Assembly (NCBI RefSeq): GCF_019192965.1
Contig: NZ_JAHTKU010000020.1
Coordinates: forward strand, 62,001 to 126,000
Direction of reading: 5' to 3'
Source of the DNA: Nocardioides daeguensis
Lineage (GTDB): Bacteria; Actinomycetota; Actinomycetes; Propionibacteriales; Nocardioidaceae
Length of the DNA stretch: 64,000 bases
The notes beneath the pieces were generated by a model, which did not search any database, had not been told where the DNA came from, and worked only from the letters and a program-made list of their open reading frames with translations. Position numbers and translations under genes: made by a program. This document shows positions 52,176-59,329 of this stretch, piece by piece (the first letter of the stretch is position 1; each line of letters opens with the position of its first letter).

Positions 52176-53456
52176 TCAGCGACGGCGGGAGAGCAAGGGC
52201 CGCAGCAGCAGGAGGACGACCAGTGCGGCGCCGCCGCCGAGGCCCCACCACACGGCGTCGTCGCGGGCACCGGCCAGCGCGTCGGCCTGGGCGCGGGGCG
52301 GGCGGGCGGGCTCGACCTGCTGCTGGCGCTGGGCGCCCATCTCGGCGATGTCGCGCTGGATCGCCTCGACCGGCTGGACCACGCCGTAGCCGGTGATCGG
52401 GCTGGACGGGCCGCCGTTGCCGCTGGCGGTCTGCTCGAGGCGGTGGCGCAGCTGCTCGGCCGTCTCGTCGGGGTGTGCCGACCAGACGAGCGCGGCGACG
52501 CCGGCGACCTGCGCGGCGGCCCAGGCCGTGGACGCCGGGGTGAGGACGCACCAGCCGCCGTTGCGGCCCTTCGAGACGGCACCGTCGCCGGGGGCGGCCA
52601 GGTCGATGTCGGAGCTGCGCAGCACGGTGCCGGAGCTGTTCGGGGTCGAGACCCCGACGGCGAGGACCCCGGGGTGGGCGGCCGGCCAGACGATCCCGGC
52701 CACGTCCTCGCCCTTCCTCGGCTCGCCCTCGTAGTCGTCCGGGAAGGTGCCGTCGTCGGCGGGCCGGTCGCCCGACGCGGCGACGACCAGGACGCCCGCG
52801 CGGACCAGACGGCCCACCTGGGTCTCGAGATCGGCCGAGCGGGGCACCTGCGTGGGGACGACGACCACGACGTTGCGGCCGAGGGTCCCGGCCTCCCGGG
52901 CGGCGGCCACCTCGCCCAGCTCGGCGGCCAGGGCCGCCGAGCTGGGCAGCAGCTGGCCGTCCTGCGAGCGCACGGCGACGTCGTAGAACCGGGCGTCCCG
53001 GACGTCGGCGCCCGGGGCGATGCCGACCTCGGCCCGGGTCGGCTTGGTCTGGTCGGGCCCGGCGACGATGCCGGCGACCGCGATCCCGTGGCCGCTCGGG
53101 AGCTCGACCGGCCGCGGGGCCTCGTCGCGGTAGCCCTCGATGCCACTGTCGACCACGACCACCGTCACGCCCGCGCCCGGCTGCGTACCGGTCTTGCGGA
53201 CCAGCGCCTGGGCCTGGGCGACGTGCAACGACAGGTTGGCGGCGTTGTCGCCCTTCACGGAGCGCTCCTGCGTGGTCGCGCCCACGTTGAGGCACTGCTC
53301 CCCGACGGGCGCGGGCGCCCCGGCCGCCGTCGCCGGGCGCACCGGCACGACCACCAGTGCCACGACCGCACCGGCGAGGCCGCGTCCCAGGCCGTGTCTC
53401 AGGCCGTGTCCCAGGCCGTGTCCCAGGCCGTGTCCCAGGGCCTTTCCTAGCCGCAC
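52176..53456 (-). CDS. mycP: Mycosin-like (type VII secretion) subtilase with degenerate active site
   Basis: 426 aa. N-terminal signal-like region, S8 domain about 90-370 and C-terminal TM (about 405-420), the layout of mycosins. Asp103 (VVVVDSGIEG) and His123 (SGHGIAVAGI) are kept. The expected GTSxAAP is STAWAAAQ, so the nucleophilic Ser is Ala311. The oxyanion Asn is Asp230 (VVAASGD). Start GTG 53456 overlaps the eccB stop. A tandem 12-bp repeat encodes GHGLGHGL in the first 25 residues. Mycosins are also needed structurally to hold the type VII complex, so a non-catalytic role is possible. Confidence 0.85.
   Translation of the reverse strand: MRLGKALGHGLGHGLGHGLRHGLGRGLAGAVVALVVVPVRPATAAGAPAPVGEQCLNVGATTQERSVKGDNAANLSLHVAQAQALVRKTGTQPGAGVTVVVVDSGIEGYRDEAPRPVELPSGHGIAVAGIVAGPDQTKPTRAEVGIAPGADVRDARFYDVAVRSQDGQLLPSSAALAAELGEVAAAREAGTLGRNVVVVVPTQVPRSADLETQVGRLVRAGVLVVAASGDRPADDGTFPDDYEGEPRKGEDVAGIVWPAAHPGVLAVGVSTPNSSGTVLRSSDIDLAAPGDGAVSKGRNGGWCVLTPASTAWAAAQVAGVAALVWSAHPDETAEQLRHRLEQTASGNGGPSSPITGYGVVQPVEAIQRDIAEMGAQRQQQVEPARPPRAQADALAGARDDAVWWGLGGGAALVVLLLLRPLLSRRR
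53388..53435 (+). repeat. 12-bp tandem repeat (4 units) in the mycosin N-terminus
   Basis: Units CAGGCCGTGTCC (first unit ends TCT) on the plus strand. They encode LGHG on the minus strand in the signal-peptide n-region. Degenerate units flank it. Confidence 0.85.
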
Positions 53457-54853
53457 GACTGGTCCTTGGACGGCGGGCAGAGCGCGGCGTCCTGGGAGAG
53501 CTCGGGGCCGATCTCGAACAGCTTGTTCCACACGTCGGGGACGACCACGACCGGGACGTCGGCGTAGCCGAGCTGCTCCAGGTCGAAGGCGCTGGCGACC
53601 GGGTAGCTGTAGCCGCGGTCGTCGACCAGGTGGAGGGTGCCGTCGTCGCGGCTGATCCAGTCGGCCGAGCGGACCACGGCGCCGCGACCGGACGCCACGG
53701 TGACCTCGCGGTCGCCGTCGGCGACCTCCTCCGCGCTGGCGTCACCTCGGGGCGCGGTCGCGAGCCGGGCGGCCGGCGCGGCACCCTTCGCGGTCACCAG
53801 CTCGGCGCAGACCTGCCCCGTGGGGTCGAGCGAACCGCGGAGCACCTGCTCGGGCCAGTTCTCCCGGGCGCCCTCGGTCGGCGGCGCGATGCTGAACGGA
53901 GCACCCGGCACGTAGGCGACCTCGGTGGGCGCCTGCTTGCCGAAGGAGGTGTTGCGCAGCACCGCCGCCTCGAACGGGGAGAGCTCGAGGAAGCCCTGGG
54001 TCGTGAGGGCGTACGTCGTCCCGGACCGCTCCAGCCAGTCGCCGACCCGCGCGCCGTCGTACCCCGCGAGCCCGGCGGGCTTCCCGCCCCCGGCGAGGCC
54101 CAGGCCCTGCGCGTCGAGGGGGTCGCCCGGCGGGAACAGCTCGAGCCACGCGTCGGGGACGGTGACCTGGTCGTTCGGCGAGATGCCGATGTCGGTGTAG
54201 AGGCCGTCGTTGTCCGTCGGCAGCTCGTAGCGGTAGGCCCGGCGCGGCAGGTCGGGGACCTCGGCCTCGGCGACGAGGTAGACCCGGCCGTCGGTGGCGG
54301 ACCGGACCACGAAGCCGGTGGTAGGCACCGGCGTCACCTGCGGCCTCGCCCCGACCGCGGTCTGCATGCCCAGGCCGGTCCCGGTGCACGACGTCCAGCC
54401 GCTCTCGTCGAGGTGGTCGGCGGCCGGCACGGTGGCGGGCGCGTCGAGGATGCCGATCGACGGGCCCTTGCGGACGTCGGCGAGCTCCTCGTCGGGCACC
54501 TTGCGCGCCTCGACGTCGGCGCCGAGGATCAGCTGCGCCGAGGTCACGTTGATCACCGGACGCACCCGCGGCAGCCCGGGGACGGCGTCCTCGTCGAGGA
54601 TGACGTAGAGCGCGCCCCGGTCGTCGGCGACCAGGCCCGACTTCTTCCAGTCGACCTCGGCACGGTCCGAGAGCGCCCCGGCGATCGCCGCTCCCGCGAC
54701 GAGGAGGACGGCGAGCGCGATGCCGCCAACGATCATCCGGCCGGGGCGGGCCGGTTCGACCTCGCGACCGCCCGGTGCGCCCGAGACGAACGCGGTCACC
54801 AGCCGGCGGCGGCTGAAGGCGTAGGCCTCGACGAGGTCCTTCTTGGTGGCCAC
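53447..54853 (-). CDS. eccB: Type VII secretion protein EccB
   Basis: 468 aa. Short cytoplasmic N-terminus with the EccB sequence VATKKDLVEAYAFSRRRLVTAFVSG, one TM (about 40-62) and a long extracytoplasmic domain of R-repeats. A family Cys pair lies in SGWTSCTGTGLG and QVCAELV, plus two C-terminal Cys (ALCPPSKDQSCG). Start GTG 54853, 5 bp after the eccD stop. EccB forms part of the type VII core complex. Confidence 0.92.
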   Translation of the reverse strand: MATKKDLVEAYAFSRRRLVTAFVSGAPGGREVEPARPGRMIVGGIALAVLLVAGAAIAGALSDRAEVDWKKSGLVADDRGALYVILDEDAVPGLPRVRPVINVTSAQLILGADVEARKVPDEELADVRKGPSIGILDAPATVPAADHLDESGWTSCTGTGLGMQTAVGARPQVTPVPTTGFVVRSATDGRVYLVAEAEVPDLPRRAYRYELPTDNDGLYTDIGISPNDQVTVPDAWLELFPPGDPLDAQGLGLAGGGKPAGLAGYDGARVGDWLERSGTTYALTTQGFLELSPFEAAVLRNTSFGKQAPTEVAYVPGAPFSIAPPTEGARENWPEQVLRGSLDPTGQVCAELVTAKGAAPAARLATAPRGDASAEEVADGDREVTVASGRGAVVRSADWISRDDGTLHLVDDRGYSYPVASAFDLEQLGYADVPVVVVPDVWNKLFEIGPELSQDAALCPPSKDQSCG

Positions 54854-54858
54854 GGGGC

Positions 54859-56241
54859 TCAGCCGATCCAGTCGCGGACCTGGTCGAACAGGCCGGTCGC
54901 GACGACGAGGAGCGGGAGCAGGCTCAGCAGCGCGGCGGACTCCAGCACGTCGCCGAGCCGGCCGCGCCGAACGGACGGGGCAGCGGGGCTGAGGGTCGCC
55001 ACGAGGAGCACCGCCCCGACGACGGCGAGGACCACGGCCAGCGTCGGGCGCCAGTCGGGGTGGAAGGCGAGGACGGCGACCGCGGTCGCGGCGATGCCGG
55101 CGACGCCGGAGCCGAGGCCGAGCAGCACCTCGCTGCCGGTGCGGTACTGGCGGGTGCGGAGCACCACGATCAGGCACGCGTCGACGGCGAGCAGGGTGCC
55201 GGTGACACCGAGGCTGACGGCGAGCGGCGCGACGAGGACGAGCAGGAGCCCGACGGTGCCGCTGATCGCGAGCAGGATCTCGTGGGCGACCCGGGCGTCG
55301 GCGGCGACCCGGTCGCGTTCGATGTCGTCGGGGTCGGCGGTGATGTCGGTGGCCGAGAAGAGCTGGTCGACGCGGGTCGTGGTCGCGCCGAGCGCGAGCC
55401 ACGGGAACACGCTGCCCGCCAGCACGACGAACGCCAGCACCGTGGTCAGCAGCGGCGCCGGCGCGAAGCCGTCCGGCGAGGAGCGGACATAGCTGCCGAC
55501 ACCCAGCGCGAGAGCGCCGACCACGATCGGCGGGAACGCCAGCGTGCGGCCCGGGCCGAGGCCGATCAGGCACACGACGCCCGCCAGCAGGGCGCCGGCG
55601 CCGGCCGCGGCCAGCGGTTCGGCGAACCAGGTGTCGCCGTCGGGGGCGAGCATCACGCCGGCCACGGCGGCGTACCCGGCCCCCAGCCAGGCGACGCCGA
55701 TGCCGGCCTCGTGCTCGCCCTGGGCCCGCGACAGCACGATCGCCCCGGCACACAGTGCGAGGGCGACCAGCGCGGTCGCCGCGGACGCGACGTCGGAGCC
55801 GCGCTGGACCAGCAGCGCGCCCGCGCCGAGGGCGAGGAACAGGCCCGCCGCGACGAGCGCCGTACGACGACCGGCGGCCGGGTGCCAGGGCTCGAGGTCG
55901 TGCTCGACGACGTCGGTCATCGCCTCGACGACGTCGTCGTAGACGCGGGGGGCCGGGTCGTCGACACCGGCGGTGACGGTGAGCAGGCCGCCGTCCTCGA
56001 TGCCCTGCAGGGTCAGGCCGGTGTCGAGGGCGAGCCGGCGGCCCTCGGAGGTGCCGACCCGGTAGCCCCCGTGGACGGTGGCCGGGTCGAGCAGCCCGAC
56101 GCTGCGGGCCAGCTCGGGCAGCAGCTCGGCGACGGGGATGGCTCCCGGGAGCACCAGGTCGACCCGCCGGGTGCCGGAGGTGACGGTCACCCGCACCAGC
56201 CCCGACGCGACGGCTGCGCTCGTCCGCGGCGCTTGTGTCAT
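54859..56241 (-). CDS. eccD: Type VII secretion integral membrane protein EccD
   Basis: 460 aa. N-terminal ubiquitin-like domain (about 15-95, LVRVTVTSGTRRVDLVLPGAIPVAEL) and eleven TM segments (about 125-455). It builds the membrane pore of the ESX core complex together with EccB and EccC. An additional EccD-like protein is encoded at 57167-58564. Confidence 0.9.
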   Translation of the reverse strand: MTQAPRTSAAVASGLVRVTVTSGTRRVDLVLPGAIPVAELLPELARSVGLLDPATVHGGYRVGTSEGRRLALDTGLTLQGIEDGGLLTVTAGVDDPAPRVYDDVVEAMTDVVEHDLEPWHPAAGRRTALVAAGLFLALGAGALLVQRGSDVASAATALVALALCAGAIVLSRAQGEHEAGIGVAWLGAGYAAVAGVMLAPDGDTWFAEPLAAAGAGALLAGVVCLIGLGPGRTLAFPPIVVGALALGVGSYVRSSPDGFAPAPLLTTVLAFVVLAGSVFPWLALGATTTRVDQLFSATDITADPDDIERDRVAADARVAHEILLAISGTVGLLLVLVAPLAVSLGVTGTLLAVDACLIVVLRTRQYRTGSEVLLGLGSGVAGIAATAVAVLAFHPDWRPTLAVVLAVVGAVLLVATLSPAAPSVRRGRLGDVLESAALLSLLPLLVVATGLFDQVRDWIG

Positions 56242-56361
56242 CTGCTCAGCCCTTCCCGAGAACGTGTTGCCCGATCCTAGGAGCCGACCCTGCCAGAGCG
56301 GTCGGGGACAGCGACGGAGGGACCGACCACCGGGGTCGGTCCCTCCGTGCGGGTGTCCGGT

Positions 56362-56676
56362 TCAGAACCGGCCCGCGCCGCGCTTGTCCGCCTGGATGTA
56401 GTCGGCGTTGGACTGGTAGGTCGTCTTCGAGACGCCGTCGAGCAGGTCGAGCAGCTCCTTCATCGCCCAGTCCCAGGCGTTCTTGGCCTGGTCGTAGCTC
56501 AGCCGCTGGGCGCTGTCGGCCGCCCAGGTCTGGATGTACTGGCTCGCGTCGCTCTCGAGCTGGTCGAGGCGGGCGTTCATCGCCTTGGCGGTCTCGTACA
56601 TGTTGGCGGCCGCGGCCTCGAGGCCAGCGTGGTTGACGCGAAGGCCGTCGAGGGCGCCGTAGTCAGGTCCGGTCAT
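56362..56676 (-). CDS. WXG100-family Esx-like protein with WAA turn and YxxxD
   Basis: 104 aa. Two-helix hairpin. The turn is QTWAADSAQ, with Trp kept but WxG changed to WAA. The C-terminus has YIQAD (YxxxD/E secretion signal) followed by a basic tail (KRGAGRF). The next upstream gene encodes a canonical partner, so the pair probably forms an EsxA/EsxB-like heterodimer with the signal on this subunit. Confidence 0.85.
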   Translation of the reverse strand: MTGPDYGALDGLRVNHAGLEAAAANMYETAKAMNARLDQLESDASQYIQTWAADSAQRLSYDQAKNAWDWAMKELLDLLDGVSKTTYQSNADYIQADKRGAGRF

Positions 56677-56709
56677 GGTTCTCTCCTGGGTTCGTGGGGT
56701 CGTCGGGGA

Positions 56710-57033
56710 TCAGGACTGGGCGTCGAGCTTGCTCAGGAAGCCGGCGAGGTCGCCGCTGGCCTGGCTGTCGGTGTTGACGTTGTCCGACTCGGTCTCGATG
56801 AGGGACGCCTCGAACTTGTCGAGGGCCGACGTGACGACCTTGTGCTTCTCGATCCAGGCCTCCTTCACGTTCTTGAACGCGAGGCCACCGCCACCGACCC
56901 AGTGGTTCCTCATGTCCTCGAGCTGCGCCTCCATCGTCTGGGACTGCTTCACGAGGTCCTGCTTGGTCGCGGCCACGAGCTCGGCGACCTTCTTGAGTGC
57001 GCCTTCTCCGTGTCCGAACTCAGTGCCTGCCAT
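56710..57033 (-). CDS. WXG100-family Esx-like protein (canonical WVG)
   Basis: 107 aa. Two helices with WVG in RNHWVGGGGLAF, a C-terminus acidic and serine-rich without YxxxD. Probable partner of the next gene's product. Each gene has an AGGAG-type SD and the two are 33 bp apart. Confidence 0.87.
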   Translation of the reverse strand: MAGTEFGHGEGALKKVAELVAATKQDLVKQSQTMEAQLEDMRNHWVGGGGLAFKNVKEAWIEKHKVVTSALDKFEASLIETESDNVNTDSQASGDLAGFLSKLDAQS

Positions 57034-57166
57034 GTCTGCTCCTTGGTTGCTGGTTGGCGGGCGGCGAACACCCGCCCCTGCCTAGCGGTTCATCGATCTG
57101 GCTCCCCGAGCGCTGCCAAAGAGCCGACGCGTCAGGTGGTACCCGTGCCCCGTGAAGGGCTAAACA

Positions 57167-58564
57167 TCAACCCGTGACTTCCCACAGGTGACGGAAGAAG
57201 CCGACCGCGACCACCAGCGAACCGACCGCGAACGCGCCACACATCGCCTCGGCGATCTCGGCCCGCCGCGACCACCACGCCGAGCGCCAGCCGCGGCCGA
57301 CGAAGACCGCCGCGAGGACGAGGGCGGCCGCGAGCGCCACGGCGAGCGCCGCCACCAGGCCGGGCGCGACCACCGGGTCCGGTCCGCCCGGCGCGAGGCC
57401 GAGGAGGGCGACGGAGAGGACGGCGAGGGAGATCACGCCGGCGAGCCGGAGCAGGCGGCCGGCGGCGACGTGGCGGTAGCTGCGGGCCGCCAGGAGGAGG
57501 GCGGCGCCGCCGAACCCGACGAGGCAGCGCGCGCCCGTGCGGTCGAGCGGCAGGGTCGCGGTGGCGAGGAGCAGGGGCGCGGTGAGGACCGCGACGGCGA
57601 GGACCGCGGTCGAGGCGGCCGTGACCGCCCGGGCACCGCGGTCGGCGACGGCCTGCACGGCCTGCTCCGGCACGACGATCCGTCCGCGGCGGCCGGTCGG
57701 CCGCTCGCGCGCCGACCAGGCGGTGACGGCGAGGCGTTCGAGGTCGAGGAGGTACTGGTCGGGCACGTCGACCACGAACTCCGGCACGAAGCGGGCCGCG
57801 AGCACCGCGGCGAGGTAGAGCACCGCCCACACGACCTGGGGCGCGACGCCGCTCAGCGCACCGACGCCGGCGACCACGAACCAGCCGGCACCGACCGCGA
57901 TCCACACCCGGAGCCCGTCGAGGGCGACACTGTCGGGCTCGGCGAGCGCCCGGCCCACGCCGGCGGTCACGGCCGCACCGAGGGCGGCGATCCCGCAGAC
58001 CGTCGGCAGCCGCTCGGGCGCGGGGTCCCAGGCGAGCGCGAAGCCCGCGGCCGCGGCGAACGCGGGGGCCGCCAGCACCCGCTGGGCGCGGAGCACCCCG
58101 ATCGGCAGGGAGCCGACGAGGGCGGCGACGAGGAGGACGGCGACGACCGGCCAGCGGTCGTCGTACGACAGCTGGGAGGCGCACCACCCGGCGACGCCGG
58201 CGACCGCCACCGCGAGCACGAACCACGCCGCCGAGGCCCGGCCGGCGACCAGCGGCGCCTCGCCGCCCTCACCCGGGCGGGGTCGGCTGCGTGGCGGCGC
58301 CGGCCGTGCCGACGGGTCGACCGCGACGACCACCGAGCCGGCCACCAGGCCGACCTCGCCGACGACGGCGGCGAGCTGGAGCGGCTCCCCGGAACGGGTC
58401 ACCAGCGGCAGCACGACGGGGATGCCCGCCTCGACCGAGTAGGCCCGCGAGACGTCCTCGAGCGTCGCCTCGACCGGCACCGTCAGGTCGAGCACACCGC
58501 GCGGGCCGTGCACGCTCACCGCGGTGACCGTGCCCGGGGCCGGGGTACGGGGCGTCCCGCTCAC
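57167..58564 (-). CDS. Second EccD-like type VII membrane protein
   Basis: 465 aa. N-terminal ubiquitin-like domain (about 13-88, VTAVSVHGPRGVLDLTVPVEATLEDVSRAY), then a Pro/Arg linker and about eleven TMs (110-460). Sequence differs clearly from the EccD at 54859. GTG 58564. It heads the minus-strand type VII operon, divergent from eccC. Two EccD paralogues in one locus suggest a heterodimeric pore; ESX systems use two copies of one EccD. Confidence 0.85.
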   Translation of the reverse strand: MSGTPRTPAPGTVTAVSVHGPRGVLDLTVPVEATLEDVSRAYSVEAGIPVVLPLVTRSGEPLQLAAVVGEVGLVAGSVVVAVDPSARPAPPRSRPRPGEGGEAPLVAGRASAAWFVLAVAVAGVAGWCASQLSYDDRWPVVAVLLVAALVGSLPIGVLRAQRVLAAPAFAAAAGFALAWDPAPERLPTVCGIAALGAAVTAGVGRALAEPDSVALDGLRVWIAVGAGWFVVAGVGALSGVAPQVVWAVLYLAAVLAARFVPEFVVDVPDQYLLDLERLAVTAWSARERPTGRRGRIVVPEQAVQAVADRGARAVTAASTAVLAVAVLTAPLLLATATLPLDRTGARCLVGFGGAALLLAARSYRHVAAGRLLRLAGVISLAVLSVALLGLAPGGPDPVVAPGLVAALAVALAAALVLAAVFVGRGWRSAWWSRRAEIAEAMCGAFAVGSLVVAVGFFRHLWEVTG

Positions 58565-58620
58565 CGTGTGCCTCCCGAGATGAGTCGTGGTGCCGGACCG
58601 AGGTTGGCGGCCCGGCTCGC

Positions 58621-58649
58621 AGGGTAGTCCTTCTCCCCATGCGTGTCCT
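58621..58649 (-). promoter_or_regulatory. Promoter of the type VII minus-strand operon
   Basis: On the minus strand AGGACA (58649-58644), 17-bp spacer, TACCCT (58626-58621). Confidence 0.5.
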
Positions 58650-58656
58650 GCGGCTC

Positions 58657-58685
58657 CTTACCCCGACGGAGGCCCGTCCTATCAT
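58657..58685 (+). promoter_or_regulatory. Promoter of eccC
   Basis: CTTACC (58657-58662), 17-bp spacer, TATCAT (58680-58685), 44 bp before GTG 58730. Confidence 0.5.
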
Positions 58686-58729
58686 CGTGCGCGTCGCATG
58701 ACCGGGCATCGACGACAGGGGACGGCAGC

Positions 58730-59326
58730 GTGACGGTGGGCATCACTCCAGGCGGACCGGGCACGCACCGCGCCCCGGGCGGCGCGGCCCCCGGCGCTCC
58801 GGGCGGTCCCCCCGGCCGGCGGGCGGCCCCGGTGGCCGGTCCCGGCAGCCTGACCCAGCGCGGCAGCCGCGGCGAGCGCCCCGAGCTCCCCAGCGGCCAG
58901 GTCCAGCTCCAGCCGCCGCCCCAGCTCCAGCCGAGCGAGGGCGCGGCGGGCGTGGCGATGAACGCGATCCCGATGCTGGGCAGCCTCGGCTCGATCGTCC
59001 TGGTGGCGGGCCTCGGCGGCTCCGGCAGCAACTCCGCGCTCCGGTTCATCGCGGCCGGCATGTTCTTGTTCGCGACCCTCGGCTTCATCGTGGTCCAGAT
59101 CGACCGGCAGCGGAAGCAGCGCCAGCAGCAGGTGACCGGCTCGCGCACCGAGTACCTCCGCTACCTCGCCAGCGTCCGCAAGATCGCGCGCGACGCCGCC
59201 GACCAGCAGCGCCGGGCGCTGACCTGGATGCACCCCTCGCCGACGGCGCTGCCGTCGCTGGCCGAGGACCGCACCCGGGTGTGGGAGCGGTCCTCGGCCG
59301 ACCCCGCCTTCCTCCAGGTCCGGTAA
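58730..59326 (+). CDS. eccC: EccC N-terminal membrane fragment, ended by in-frame TAA
   Basis: 198 aa. Pro/Gly-rich N-terminus, EccC-type segment ELPSGQVQLQPPPQLQPSEG, two TMs (about 75-125), a basic stalk and the segment RTEYLRYLASVRKIARDAADQQRRALTWMHPSP with RVWERSSADPAFLQVR. In typical EccC the chain runs on from LQVR directly into the ATPase part. Here TAA (59324-59326) follows and the same frame continues at 59327. Start GTG 58730. Confidence 0.8.
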   Translation: MTVGITPGGPGTHRAPGGAAPGAPGGPPGRRAAPVAGPGSLTQRGSRGERPELPSGQVQLQPPPQLQPSEGAAGVAMNAIPMLGSLGSIVLVAGLGGSGSNSALRFIAAGMFLFATLGFIVVQIDRQRKQRQQQVTGSRTEYLRYLASVRKIARDAADQQRRALTWMHPSPTALPSLAEDRTRVWERSSADPAFLQVR

Positions 59327-59329
59327 GGC

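Noticed and set aside
59324..59326. Stop codon of EccC as selenocysteine or pyrrolysine insertion
   Set aside because: The codon is TAA, not TGA or TAG.
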